A stretch of DNA of 64,000 nucleotides from Chlamydomonas sphaeroides (lineage: Eukaryota; Chlorophyta; Chlorophyceae; Chlamydomonadales; Chlamydomonadaceae), in assembly GCA_001662425.1 (NCBI GenBank), contig BDDC01000031.1:1-64000 (forward strand), read 5' to 3'. Shown piece after piece: positions 33,701 through 42,046 of the stretch. The first letter of the stretch is position 1; every line of letters begins with the position of its first letter. The notes beneath the pieces are model-generated. The model was not told where the DNA came from. It was given only the letters and a program-made list of their open reading frames with translations, and did no database searches. A program made the translations under genes and the position numbers.

Positions 33701-36700
33701 CGACCGACATGTTCATCTACGGCACCCACTTTCACTGCGCCGTCGGCATGCTGCGAAATGTGGCGGCCGCCCGCATCCCCGTCGACTGGTGGACGAAACA
33801 CTGTGGCACCGATTTCACGCTGCCGTACATGACGCGCGCGCGCGTGTCTCGCGTCCTCTCGGGGCACTACCACGCCAACAACCTGCGCGCGGGCTGCGTG
33901 TACACCACGCACACGTTGCCGCGCCACGGCCACCTGCCAGAGACCTTTGAGCTCGACGAGGCCAACGGTGTCTTCGTGGGTCTGTACCTCGCGGACGGGC
34001 GGACCTGCAGTCTCAAGGAGACGGTGACCATCCGGGTGCGCAACACCAACGTCTTCGCGTTCCTCCAGGGCTGGTACGAGCAGTACGGCATCCTATCGCG
34101 CCTGGCGCCCGCCGATTCCTACTTGATCAGCCACTCGGCTGCGCTGGCGCACTTTCTCCAGCGCTGGGCACACGATGACGGCGACGTCAAGAAGAAGATC
34201 GTGCCGGACGTTGCGCTAGGCGCCGCATCCGACGAGTTTATCCGAGGCCTGCTCACCGGCTACCTCTCCGTCAACAGCATCATCACGCACTCGGGCGTCA
34301 CGGTGCTCGCCGACTCGCAGCGCATGATCGAGGGCCTGGCGGCGCTCTGCGCGCGCATCGGCGTCTTTGGGAGCCTCTCGGTCGATAAGTCGGTCAACAA
34401 GAAGAACGTCGTGCCATCAGATAAGACCTACGAGCTGACCGTGCGCGGCTCGTGGGCCATGGCACTGGGCGACCTCCTCGACATCCCGGGCCTCTCCTCC
34501 GCGGCTCCTCCACCGACATCGGCGGCCAGCATGCGCTACCTGCAGCGCGAGGACGTGGTCCTGGACCCCATCGCGTCGATCAGCATCATCGGCACGGAGC
34601 AGCACCCCAAGCTCTACGACGTCACGGTGCCCAGCACGCTGAACTTCATCCTGGCCAACGGTGTCGGCACGCGCGACACGTCCGAGACGGGCTACATCCA
34701 GCGCAAGCTGGTCACATTCATGCAGGACCTCAAAGTTCACACGGACCTGTCGGTGCGCAACTCTGCCGGGCAGATCATTCAGTTCCTGTACGGCGAGGAC
34801 GGCACCGACGCGACCAAGGTCGAGTATCAAATCCTACCGTACGTCGACTCGGACGTGGCGCAGATGCGCCAGGAGCACCTCCTCCTCAACATGTCGGAGC
34901 TGCACGCCTTTGTCACCGCCGAGGTCGCGGCACAGCCCATGGACCGCGACCGGCTGGCCGAGTTCTTTGCGCAGCTTGTGCGCGACCGCGAATTCGCGAT
35001 CAACGTCAACCGCGGCCAGCGCAATGCCACTGTCATGCACCCCGTCAACGTCAACATCATCGTCACTCGTGCGGCCGAGGTGCTCGACGCGCACGGCGCC
35101 ACGGGCCCCAGCGACCTGCACCCGCACGAGGTGCTCGACACCATCGCGGCACTCATCCAAGAGATGCGCTGTGGCATGGGCGGCTACACGTGCGCGTACA
35201 TGCAGATGCTGCTGCGCTGCCACCTATCGCCCAAGGTCATCATCACGCGCCGCCGCTTCACGCGGGCGGTCTTCCAGACGGTTGTGCAGCAGCTCCGCAC
35301 GCGCTTCTTTGACAGCATCGCGCACCCCGGCGAAATGGTCGGCATCCTGGCGGCGCAGAGCATTGGAGAGCCGACCACGCAGACGACGTTGAACACGTTT
35401 CACCTGGCAGGCGTGGGCAGCGCCAGCATCACTATCCAGAAGGGCGTCCCGCGCCTGCAGGAACTGGTGCACGTGTCGAAGAACATCAAGACCCCGAACA
35501 TGAAGATCTTTGTCAAGGATCCGTGGAACACCGACATGAGCCGCTGCCGCGACGTGTGCAGTGTCGTGCAGACTACGCGATTTGTGGACGTCGTGCGACA
35601 GAGCAAAGTCTACTACGACCCGCCGACGCTCGAGAGCGAGGGCACGAGCAAGATCGAGGACGACCGTGAGCTCCTGCATGCATACAAGCAGTACACGCTG
35701 TACACGGATGCGGAGCAGCAGCCGCCGCAGGACAGCGACCAACAGCAGCAACAGCAGCAGCAGCAGCAGCAGTCGCCGTGGGTCCTGCGCTTTGAGTTTG
35801 ACCGCGCCAAGATGCTGGAGCTGCAGGTGTGCATGTTTGACCTGGAGACGATGCTGCGTGACTACTACGACGGCACCGTGGCGTGCCTCTTCAGCGACGA
35901 CAATGCCGCGAACCTCGTGGCGCGTGTGCGCCTGGTCTATCGCGACATGGACGCGAACGACATGCTCACGGAGCTGCGCGCACTGGAAGAAAACATCCTG
36001 AACACCGTCGTCATTAAGGGTGTCAAGAACATTGAGAAGGCGGTGCCGAGCAAGCCCAGCGACGTCGAGACGTACGACCCGGTGACGTCGTCGTTCGTCA
36101 AGAGGAGCGAGTGGACCATCGAGACGAGCGGAACCAATCTGGTCGAGGTCCTGGCGCTGCCGCAGGTCGACGCCGTGCGCACGTACACCAACGACATTAA
36201 TGAGATCTACCACGTGCTGGGCATCGAGGCCGCCCGGCAGGCGCTCTACAATGAGCTCCAGATCGTTATGTGCCAGAGCGACACGAGCAGCGTCAACTAC
36301 CGGCACATGGCGCTGCTGGTCGATGCCATGACGGGGCGCGGGTATCTAACATCCGCCAACCGACACGGCATCAACAAGGGAGACATCGGCCCGCTGGCCA
36401 AGTGTAGTTTTGAGCGCACGACGGAGATGCTCATCCACGCGGGTGTCTTTGCGGAGCTGGACCGCATCAACGGTGTGGCGGCCAACATCATGCTGGGGCA
36501 GGTCGCGCCCTGCGGCACCGGCGACAGCGAAGTGCTCCTCGACGACAGCGCGCTGCTGGTGCAGGGCCACACCGTCGCAGTGCCGCGTGCAACGTCGTCG
36601 ACGCAGGCACCGTCGCAGCAGCTGCCGGCATCAGAACAGCTGCCGCAGGTCCCGCATATCCCGCAGTACCGACCTTCGGCAGCGGCGGCGGCGTCGGAGG

Positions 36701-36780
36701 CTCCTGCCGTGGGGCCTGCCGTGGCCAGCACCGGCATCAGCATCAGCAGGGTGGACAGCGATGAGCTCGTCATTGTTTAG
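30724..36780 (+). CDS. RPB1: DNA-directed RNA polymerase subunit RPB1 with intein
   Basis: A protein of 2018 residues, of which 476 are an intein, leaving 1542 for the mature subunit. Landmarks: zinc-binding CKTCEQRNTFCPGHFGH near residue 63, the catalytic NADFDGDEMN at 488-497, the bridge/trigger region around GLIDTAV (838-841) and SETGYIQRKL, and GEPTTQTTLNTFHLAG further on. A poly-Gln tract lies near residue 1675. There are no YSPTSPS heptads; the C-terminus is a Pro/Ala/Gln-rich tail ending DSDELVIV. RPB1 forms half of the active centre and works with the RPB3/11 and RPB5 proteins in this window to transcribe the virus. Confidence 0.97.
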   Translation: MTLYKELSYDGEECVSQIKGIQFCIMGPDEIRKRSVAEITKTDTYNNNEPVPNGPFDPRMGVIDNNKICKTCEQRNTFCPGHFGHIELARPLFYVQFFGIVQKLLRCVCFRCSKLLVDIDDETIAAFLAKKHTRQKRWEYMHKLCSNVKRCGKETIDGCGARQPDRVTKTDALKIMMEWKELPDAGAGGAEDAGAGVGAGATGAGDQTVRRQVFGPDDVLRILRRMTDADADALGFCPKYNRPEWMICTVLPVPPPCVRPSVRSDTGVRKEDDLTHKLFDIIKYNNLVKSKIDKGASYDSVEWHVAALQQHVACLVDNSGSFVSVCMRTGRTFRTICDRLNRKEGRIRGNLLGKRVDFSARTVITPDPNISIDELGVPLRIAMTLTFPEVVNMYNMERMYRLVRNGPDVYPGAKHVRKGTRTIRLKGNNVDALVLEQGDIVERHLLNGDYVLFNRQPSLHKMSMMAHRVRVMQHNTFRLNVCVCSSYNADFDGDEMNMHVPQSLQSHEEIVQLAAVPLHIISPRHAKPIISIVQDVALGVFRITQGHMSVSKKQLFNLTCSNPLFTAVLPAPALADEQRWTGRQLLSTIIPPTVMLSMYPDKKSDEPGFVPDDHHVRIRCGTLESGVLTTKAFNEPARGLVRNIFNEGGPEMVTMFLDNTQKLICDWLVLSGFSVGISDLLAPALKRERIRLQIKEMHESVGTKIAALHAGEMKNVSTLDNSAFFESQVSSVTSSNIKAVENIALGDIDVRSNRMLNMIKGGSKGGPINFLQMLGCVGQQIIDNRRIPDGFDNRTLPHFTKYDDGAQSRGFVEHSFVEGLTPQEFFFHSMAGRVGLIDTAVRSVTWETPVYISGDGGASVKWVRIGEWVDGLIESRKDRVNVYPEDRNLEMLELGESECYIPTLDDTGVVTWGSLSAVTRHDPGERLYRVKTSSGRELTVAESKSLLIWSAAEKRFIETDSPDVKVGDMVPVVARLPAPPNPVRSVSLTEYLPTDMFIYGTHFHCAVGMLRNVAAARIPVDWWTKHCGTDFTLPYMTRARVSRVLSGHYHANNLRAGCVYTTHTLPRHGHLPETFELDEANGVFVGLYLADGRTCSLKETVTIRVRNTNVFAFLQGWYEQYGILSRLAPADSYLISHSAALAHFLQRWAHDDGDVKKKIVPDVALGAASDEFIRGLLTGYLSVNSIITHSGVTVLADSQRMIEGLAALCARIGVFGSLSVDKSVNKKNVVPSDKTYELTVRGSWAMALGDLLDIPGLSSAAPPPTSAASMRYLQREDVVLDPIASISIIGTEQHPKLYDVTVPSTLNFILANGVGTRDTSETGYIQRKLVTFMQDLKVHTDLSVRNSAGQIIQFLYGEDGTDATKVEYQILPYVDSDVAQMRQEHLLLNMSELHAFVTAEVAAQPMDRDRLAEFFAQLVRDREFAINVNRGQRNATVMHPVNVNIIVTRAAEVLDAHGATGPSDLHPHEVLDTIAALIQEMRCGMGGYTCAYMQMLLRCHLSPKVIITRRRFTRAVFQTVVQQLRTRFFDSIAHPGEMVGILAAQSIGEPTTQTTLNTFHLAGVGSASITIQKGVPRLQELVHVSKNIKTPNMKIFVKDPWNTDMSRCRDVCSVVQTTRFVDVVRQSKVYYDPPTLESEGTSKIEDDRELLHAYKQYTLYTDAEQQPPQDSDQQQQQQQQQQQSPWVLRFEFDRAKMLELQVCMFDLETMLRDYYDGTVACLFSDDNAANLVARVRLVYRDMDANDMLTELRALEENILNTVVIKGVKNIEKAVPSKPSDVETYDPVTSSFVKRSEWTIETSGTNLVEVLALPQVDAVRTYTNDINEIYHVLGIEAARQALYNELQIVMCQSDTSSVNYRHMALLVDAMTGRGYLTSANRHGINKGDIGPLAKCSFERTTEMLIHAGVFAELDRINGVAANIMLGQVAPCGTGDSEVLLDDSALLVQGHTVAVPRATSSTQAPSQQLPASEQLPQVPHIPQYRPSAAAAASEAPAVGPAVASTGISISRVDSDELVIV
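33250..34677 (+). other. Intein in RPB1 with LAGLIDADG-type endonuclease region
   Basis: This 476-residue insertion covers RPB1 residues 843-1318. It interrupts the conserved stretch DTAVR/TSETGYIQ beside the trigger loop. It starts with block A SVTWETPVYISGDGG (Ser1) and ends with block G STLNFILANGVGTRD, followed by Thr. The standard His-Asn end is replaced by Arg-Asp. Two LAGLIDADG-like helices are seen: GVFVGLYLADG (1082-1092) and FIRGLLTGYLSV (1172-1183). The second lacks the expected acid, so endonuclease activity is doubtful. Exact ends are inferred from the RPB1 consensus. Confidence 0.88.
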
Positions 36781-37898
36781 GAGAGCCACTCTTTGAAAGA
36801 CAAGACTGGAAGCGGGCGGTCATGCCACGGCGGCGGCGTCCTCGTCTCTTCCTCCGAAAAGGGCTCGACCATGAACCTGCCGACGGCGTCGAGGACGGCG
36901 TTGCCCGCGTTGGTGGTGTTGGTGTCATCCTTTGTCGTAGTTCTGGTCGTTTGCTGAACCGTTGTTTCCCCGGACGCCCCGGACACTGTGTAATCGTAGC
37001 AGACACGACCGGATTCATCGGGTTTCGGGGCAGGGTCGCTCGGCGGCTCTTCTTCCACAGGGAACAGGACAGGGGCGCCGTCGGCAGTGCTCTGTCGAGC
37101 ACCGGCGTAGCCCCACAGGTGCACACGGGCGCTGCCGACACTCTGGCTCTCGATGAGCTGTTCAATGGCGTCCCTCTGACACTGCGCGTGCTGCTGTAGC
37201 GGAGTTGTGAACGGGAGAAGAATGCAGTCTGGGGTGGAGCTGTCGAAGGACTGCACATAATCTTTGCAAGGCGTCAGCAGGACGAGGATGTCGTCGTCCT
37301 CGTAGGAGGCGGTCCTATTCGTTGACAGGATTCGCCGCGCGGTATTCTCCACCATGGATGTCGTGCCGCCGACCGTGCCGGGGCAGGCGATGTAAGTGCA
37401 CCCATTGACGATGAGGTACTTGACATACCCATCTTTCAGGTCGGACAGGAGGTTGGAACCCCCAGTGCCGGCGCTGCCGCTCGAGCCCCGCAGCACGACC
37501 CAAGAGGCCCACAGCGTGCCGTCGATCTGCGCAGGCCCGTCCTTGCGCCCTGACAGAGCGGCGTCAGAACGGCAAGTGCCCCACTGTCGGAGCAGCTGTA
37601 ATCGGACATTTTGTGTGTAGCGGTGAGCGCGCAGTTTGCGCGTGGCTTCCGCGTTGACGACGACCGAGTACGCGCGCACTGCGGGGTGACAGTGCAGGCA
37701 CCGCATCCAGTCCGGCGGTTGCGCCTGGGGCAGGAGGTCATCCAACTTGGACCGTATGTAGGCCGCTTGCCCCATGAGCATGGCCGCCACGACCACAACT
37801 GCGGCTGCAAAGATCCAAGGGATCCATGCAAGCCAGAAGCTCGCCCAGCTCGGACCGCTCGGTTGACTCACGGTTGGCGACTGGGTATCCATGTACAT
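36777..37898 (-). CDS. Single-pass membrane protein, unknown function
   Basis: A protein of 373 residues (a second start two codons in gives MDTQSPT). One membrane segment lies at about residues 22-45 (SFWLAWIPWIFAAAVVVVAA). The ectodomain has several Cys residues and globular pattern (GYVKYLIVNGCTYIACPG, DDILVLLTPCKDYVQ), and ends with an acidic and Pro-rich tail. The Cys residues may be disulphide-bonded by a viral redox protein. It overlaps the RPB1 stop by 4 bp on the opposite strand. Confidence 0.68.
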   Translation of the reverse strand: MYMDTQSPTVSQPSGPSWASFWLAWIPWIFAAAVVVVAAMLMGQAAYIRSKLDDLLPQAQPPDWMRCLHCHPAVRAYSVVVNAEATRKLRAHRYTQNVRLQLLRQWGTCRSDAALSGRKDGPAQIDGTLWASWVVLRGSSGSAGTGGSNLLSDLKDGYVKYLIVNGCTYIACPGTVGGTTSMVENTARRILSTNRTASYEDDDILVLLTPCKDYVQSFDSSTPDCILLPFTTPLQQHAQCQRDAIEQLIESQSVGSARVHLWGYAGARQSTADGAPVLFPVEEEPPSDPAPKPDESGRVCYDYTVSGASGETTVQQTTRTTTKDDTNTTNAGNAVLDAVGRFMVEPFSEEETRTPPPWHDRPLPVLSFKEWLS

Positions 37899-37917
37899 TG
37901 AGATCTGCTATTCTGTA

Positions 37918-38367
37918 TTATGATCTTATCTTGTCTGTCTGCTGTTGAATTGTCGCCGCAAGCGCCTTGGCGTTCGCGTCTGCCGATGCGACCATGTACT
38001 GCTCCTTGCTGCCCTGCTCCCGCGCGTTCTTGGCAGTGATGTACTGGCTCAGAACGCGCGTGAAGAGCAGGTACACGCAGATGATGACGAGCGTCGACGT
38101 CACGACCTCTTTGAGAAATTGGTCGAGGTCCATCGTCGTGTAGGGCAGGAACTGCTGGAAGAGCGTTGTGCCGTGCAGCGACAGCAGGTAGGCCATGTAG
38201 TACACGACCTTGTACAGGAGCGGCATCAAGATGTCCGCAACAAACGCTTTGATCGTGTTGGCCAATGCCACGCCCAGGGTAAACCCGGTCAAGGACGCGA
38301 CAAGGCCATTATCCACTATAAAGCGCAACATGACATCGTAGTGATACTTGACTTCATCGACAAGCAT
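37918..38367 (-). CDS. MscL-like membrane protein
   Basis: A protein of 149 residues. The first hydrophobic segment (ASLTGFTLGVALANTIKAFVAD, then ILMPLL) resembles TM1 of the large-conductance mechanosensitive channel, where a Gly/Ala helix is followed by a conserved ADIIMP-type turn. A second segment lies at about residues 92-110 (VTSTLVIICVYLLFTRV). The C-terminus is a polar helix. MscL-like proteins occur in several giant viruses. Channel function in the virion or cell membrane is inference. Confidence 0.7.
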   Translation of the reverse strand: MLVDEVKYHYDVMLRFIVDNGLVASLTGFTLGVALANTIKAFVADILMPLLYKVVYYMAYLLSLHGTTLFQQFLPYTTMDLDQFLKEVVTSTLVIICVYLLFTRVLSQYITAKNAREQGSKEQYMVASADANAKALAATIQQQTDKIRS

Positions 38368-38439
38368 TCCTGTTTGTTAATTGAGGTAGTAGCAATTACT
38401 TTAATTTACAATAGAACAACTGGACAACGAAAGAACCTC

Positions 38440-39027
38440 ATGGACCAAGCGCGGGAGATCATTCGCAGTTTTAACACGATCGTCGAGATGATGCAGGATC
38501 GCATGATGTATAGCGACGGCGCTCGGGAGTTGGTGGACTTCCGGGATGCGCAGATGCCCGCCGTGGCGAGCAGCCCCCGCCCGGTGTTTCACATCGACTT
38601 TCCGACGTATGCGGTGCGCATCGTTTACGACATGCACACCAAGTTCAAAGTCATTGATGTTAAAAAGTTCATCGACTACGAGGGAACCGTGATCCTGGTG
38701 GCCCGAGAGAAGCCTGGCACCCTGGCGCTCAAGGGGCTCGAGGACGCGGCGCGGAACATCCAGGTCTTTGACATCAATGAACTCCAATTCAACGTGGCCC
38801 GCCACTCGCTGGTGCCCACGCACGAGCCCATCCGCAACGAGGCCGACATTGATGCGGTCGTCAAGATGGCGTGCGTCAAGTCGAAATTCCAGCTGCCACT
38901 CATTCACAACACGGACGCGATGGCGCGATACCTGGCATTGAAGCCCGGCGAGCTTGTGCGGATCCGTCGGATGTCGCCGTCGGCGGGCGAGTACATTGCG
39001 TATAGATGTTGCGTTAAGGTTCAGTGA
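38440..39027 (+). CDS. RPB5: DNA-directed RNA polymerase subunit RPB5
   Basis: A protein of 195 residues. The C-terminal assembly domain is diagnostic: LPLIHNTDAMARYLALKPGELVRIRRMSP followed by AGEYIAYR (here the usual DPVARYLG reads TDAMARYLA). The N-terminal half is a degraded jaw domain. RPB5 binds RPB1 and contacts downstream DNA. The start is the ATG after an A/T-rich leader (ttaattgaggtagtag to tttaatttacaatag). The open frame extends upstream to 37945 only as a shadow of the MscL-like gene. Confidence 0.93.
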   Translation: MDQAREIIRSFNTIVEMMQDRMMYSDGARELVDFRDAQMPAVASSPRPVFHIDFPTYAVRIVYDMHTKFKVIDVKKFIDYEGTVILVAREKPGTLALKGLEDAARNIQVFDINELQFNVARHSLVPTHEPIRNEADIDAVVKMACVKSKFQLPLIHNTDAMARYLALKPGELVRIRRMSPSAGEYIAYRCCVKVQ

Positions 39028-39110
39028 GCGCAAAAAATCTATGGATGTTGTAGAGATCTAGGGCTTCACTGCATACAGACGGAGTCCTAAAGAGACACGA
39101 TAGAGAAATC

Positions 39111-40412
39111 ATGGCCACGACCACTACCAATGTCGAGCAGACGACTACTGCTCGTAAGATCGATGATGGGTCACCCTTCATGAAAGACACGCTCGGGTAT
39201 ATCAAACCCGACGCTCCCAACCTACTGCTGGAACGCACCAAGTTCCTCCATGTCAAGACGCTGCCTGCAAATGCACCGCTATCCAACCTGCCGACACACT
39301 TTTCGCGGCGCATTGTGCTTGCTAGGCCTAGTCCTTCGAGTAACACGCCGCCCCAGCCCACGACGGAGGGCATCCTTGGGATCCTTGGGAACGCGCTGAC
39401 AAAGGTCTTTACGAGCGATAATTACGTCTCTCCTACGGTCGACCAGCCACTCAACATGGAGTTACTTCTTGGGTACTCAGTACAATTCATATGGTCCATC
39501 TGCAAACAGATGGCGTTGGCGCAACTGGGGTGTCGATATGGTTCCAACAACAACAGTGCCGCATGTAGGAAAGCTTTCGATTCCGCGAATTATGTTTCCT
39601 GGGCAAAGGATGTAGACAAACTCATCTTTCACCTGTTCATTGAGTTGAACTCCGGCAAGATGAAAGTTGCACCCGCGACGCTCGAGGAGTTCTTCACCCA
39701 GTGCCAAGATAAGATGGTCGCTTACATCCAAGCGTCGACGCAGCCAAACGCGAATTCGCTGATGCCCCCCATGTCGTCCAGCATGGCCACAGTGGGCGGC
39801 GCGAATGCGGCGAAGATTATTAGCTACTGCATGTACCCTCTGATGTTTGTCATTTACACATTCGTTGTAGCCACCAAAGGCATGGCGGTGCGGCCGCTGT
39901 TCATGGATACCTGGATTGTCGTGCTGGCAGTTTCCACGTTAACCATCTTCATCATCGACGAATGCACGCTCCGGAGCACCGCGAGCTTGGCACCCGAGCA
40001 CCGCACTGAAGCTGAGAAACTCAAGGGCTTTGTGATCAAGCAACTGCGCCAGGTCAATTCGATCCTTCCGCACGTCGGCGTCTTACAACAAGCATCCCGC
40101 GAAATCCTAGATGCCAACATGCGGCAATCAGAAGATCTGGCCTCAAGCGACGGCAAGCTCGACTTTCGGCGCCGCAACATGGAGGCCATGGGTCGTCAGT
40201 ACATGAACAGCAAACAAGATGCGGTGCACATGAAAACATTCTTTTACGTCATTGTCGGCCTCTACGCATTCCTGACAGTCGTGGTGGTGGGCCTCATCAT
40301 CACAAAGACGTACGCCTACGTGGGCCTCCTGCTGGCGGGCCTCATCATGATCAGCATCATTATCTACACACTGGTCATGCTAATCCGAAGCCGAAAGTTT
40401 CCCATCATGTAG
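39111..40412 (+). CDS. Multi-pass membrane protein, probable virion component
   Basis: A protein of 433 residues. The N-terminal 225 residues are soluble and include DKLIFHLFIELNSGKMK. Membrane segments lie at about 232-252, 265-282, 377-398 and 402-422, with a helical polar loop between the second and third. The paired C-terminal segments resemble those of the adjacent 40405-41019 protein. It overlaps that convergent gene by 8 bp. Function unknown. Confidence 0.68.
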   Translation: MATTTTNVEQTTTARKIDDGSPFMKDTLGYIKPDAPNLLLERTKFLHVKTLPANAPLSNLPTHFSRRIVLARPSPSSNTPPQPTTEGILGILGNALTKVFTSDNYVSPTVDQPLNMELLLGYSVQFIWSICKQMALAQLGCRYGSNNNSAACRKAFDSANYVSWAKDVDKLIFHLFIELNSGKMKVAPATLEEFFTQCQDKMVAYIQASTQPNANSLMPPMSSSMATVGGANAAKIISYCMYPLMFVIYTFVVATKGMAVRPLFMDTWIVVLAVSTLTIFIIDECTLRSTASLAPEHRTEAEKLKGFVIKQLRQVNSILPHVGVLQQASREILDANMRQSEDLASSDGKLDFRRRNMEAMGRQYMNSKQDAVHMKTFFYVIVGLYAFLTVVVVGLIITKTYAYVGLLLAGLIMISIIIYTLVMLIRSRKFPIM

Positions 40413-41019
40413 TCCCTACAGTAGAACTGCGGGCTAGGGCGGTGATGGTGTCTTTTTTGATATCTGCATTGGGCTGGAACAGGTACTGGTTCCAGTCGTC
40501 TTTGCGACGGGTCTTCATGGACGAAAAGATGAAGAGCATGAGCACCGCATATGCGATGAGGATTACAGCAACGATGATGGATGCGACAGCTACGGAAGAA
40601 ATGACACCCGCTGCGTACATGCCACCGACGGTCAGGCACAGCATGGTCACAAACGCAGACAGGAACATGACATTGGTCACAAAGAAGTAGTAGTTCCGGT
40701 TGTACGCCTCCACCAGGGCCAGCTGACGGACCTTGAAGATGTTTCGGCGGGCGTCAGCGTTGAGCTTGTTCATTCGCTGCTGCTCGTTCATGAAGGTCGA
40801 CCCAATGAACATGCCGTCTGAGATCTGCCTCATGATCGCTGCCACATGAAAACCGATGAGCATGAACCTCTCAATGTCATCCTGAGTCATATTGGTCACA
40901 GGGATGGTCGATGCCGCTGCCTGGGGCACGGACCCAAGGATCTTGTTTAGGTTATCATCATTGAGCGCAGCCGCCGTTGATGCGGATGCGGTTGCTGCGG
41001 CCGTTGCGGGCGGGGGCAT
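40405..41019 (-). CDS. Two-segment membrane protein
   Basis: A protein of 204 residues from the ATG at 41019 (MPPPATAAATA). An upstream ATG would overlap the dNMP kinase gene. Two membrane segments lie at about residues 122-148 and 150-172, with a polar helical domain before them and a C-terminal DDWNQYLFQPNADIKKDT. It is likely a virion membrane protein, paired with the convergent 39111 gene. Confidence 0.65.
   Translation of the reverse strand: MPPPATAAATASASTAAALNDDNLNKILGSVPQAAASTIPVTNMTQDDIERFMLIGFHVAAIMRQISDGMFIGSTFMNEQQRMNKLNADARRNIFKVRQLALVEAYNRNYYFFVTNVMFLSAFVTMLCLTVGGMYAAGVISSVAVASIIVAVILIAYAVLMLFIFSSMKTRRKDDWNQYLFQPNADIKKDTITALARSSTVGTT
40408..40420. terminator. Short hairpin at convergent gene ends
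   Basis: TGTAG-TCC-CTACA, a 5-bp stem with a 3-nt loop, contains the TAG stop of the 39111 gene and lies within the last codons of the convergent gene. Confidence 0.4.
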
Positions 41020-41078
41020 ACTGACTGTTGTTTGTGTTGTGATGAGCACACTCCTTGATAAATTAAGAGAGAGTAAAT

Positions 41079-41723
41079 TCAGGAAAGATCGAGAATTGGC
41101 GTTGGCCGGCGAAGGCGACGTGTGTTGAAGAAACTGGAGCACATCAACCTCGACACCTGTGCGTGTAGGTCTTCAATCGTCGTGTCATTTGTGACGGTGA
41201 AGTCTGCGTGCAGCGTCCTGCCTTCGGACTCGGAGAGGTGTTCTTCTGACTCATGTTGCTGATCCTGCCGCGTGACGCGAATGACGATGAAGTCACCCTG
41301 CGAATGCTTTGCGACCGCCTCGACCTCGTGCGCGAATCGGAGATCCGAGATCACTAGGCGATTGTTGTTGTTGCCATCATGATCCGAACTCAATGGGTAG
41401 TCCTTGAACAGACGTTCCGCCCAAAACGTGCGCCCGACATGAGGTATGTACTTTTGGATCTCTTGCTGCATAACTTCAGTGCCCAGGAATTGCATGAGCG
41501 CTCGTGGGCGAACGAGCCACCGCGGGTCCACAACATCCTTTGCGTCCGTCTCGAGCTGGTCGTCGGTGAAGTCAAACAGGACTTTGAGGGCCCGCTTGAG
41601 CGGTGCAGCAAACTTGACGTTCTTGTAGCCAAACTCTTGCACCAAGTATTCTGCGACCACGTCTTTGCCGGCACGCTTGGCACCGCACATTGCGATCACT
41701 CGTGGCAACTGCTGCTGCAACAT
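41079..41723 (-). CDS. Deoxynucleoside monophosphate kinase
   Basis: A protein of 214 residues of the phage/virus dNMP kinase type. It has a P-loop MCGAKRAGKD at about residues 12-21, then VKFAAPLKRALK, the lid-side RALMQFLGTEVM, and RLVISDLRFAHEVEAV, which matches the family's DxRFxxE pattern. It phosphorylates dNMPs to dNDPs. It complements the dCMP deaminase at 20 kb. Its C-terminus (RRLRRPTPILDLS) is short and probably not conserved. Confidence 0.87.
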   Translation of the reverse strand: MLQQQLPRVIAMCGAKRAGKDVVAEYLVQEFGYKNVKFAAPLKRALKVLFDFTDDQLETDAKDVVDPRWLVRPRALMQFLGTEVMQQEIQKYIPHVGRTFWAERLFKDYPLSSDHDGNNNNRLVISDLRFAHEVEAVAKHSQGDFIVIRVTRQDQQHESEEHLSESEGRTLHADFTVTNDTTIEDLHAQVSRLMCSSFFNTRRLRRPTPILDLS

Positions 41724-41831
41724 CTCCTCGAACTCCTCGACCTCGAACTCCTTGACCTCGAACTCCTCGAACTCTTTCTTTATTTATACCTAAAAAGACC
41801 TAAAGGCACGTTACGACGTTTTCATGGTCAC

Positions 41832-42011
41832 ATGACGAACATGACATCAACACCTGAGACAATGTGGATCGAGGGGTTCGTGACAGCCGCCGTCGGGAGT
41901 CACCTAGTCGCCAAGGGTGTCACCACCATCGCAGCGTATCTCATCGGCGGCGCCAGCAGCATCGCTCTGTCCTGTGTACTGCGCACGCTGCGCGGTGCCC
42001 TCTTCTTTTGA
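41832..42011 (+). CDS. Small hydrophobic protein
   Basis: A protein of 59 residues (MTNMTSTPETMWIEGF at the start) with a moderately hydrophobic Ala/Gly/Ile segment and a short Arg-containing end. The frame is open further upstream only because of the overlapping kinase gene. Its stop falls in the first copy of a 22-bp tandem duplication. Tentative. Confidence 0.4.
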   Translation: MTNMTSTPETMWIEGFVTAAVGSHLVAKGVTTIAAYLIGGASSIALSCVLRTLRGALFF

Positions 42012-42046
42012 GTTCAAAATGGGTTTCTTTTGAGTTCAAAATGGGT
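42003..42046 (+). repeat. 22-bp perfect tandem duplication at a gene start
   Basis: TTCTTTTGAGTTCAAAATGG plus GT occurs twice in tandem. Each copy carries ATGGGT. The first ATG is followed after four codons by TGA from the second copy. The second ATG opens the FkbM methyltransferase frame. Confidence 0.9.

Noticed and set aside
37945..38439. Upstream extension of RPB5
   Set aside because: It is antisense to the MscL-like gene and Arg/Gln-rich; RPB5 similarity begins after ATG 38440.
41379..41831. Upstream part of the 210-residue plus-strand ORF
   Set aside because: This part is antisense to the dNMP kinase gene and reads as shadow sequence; only the last 59 codons after ATG 41832 look plausible.
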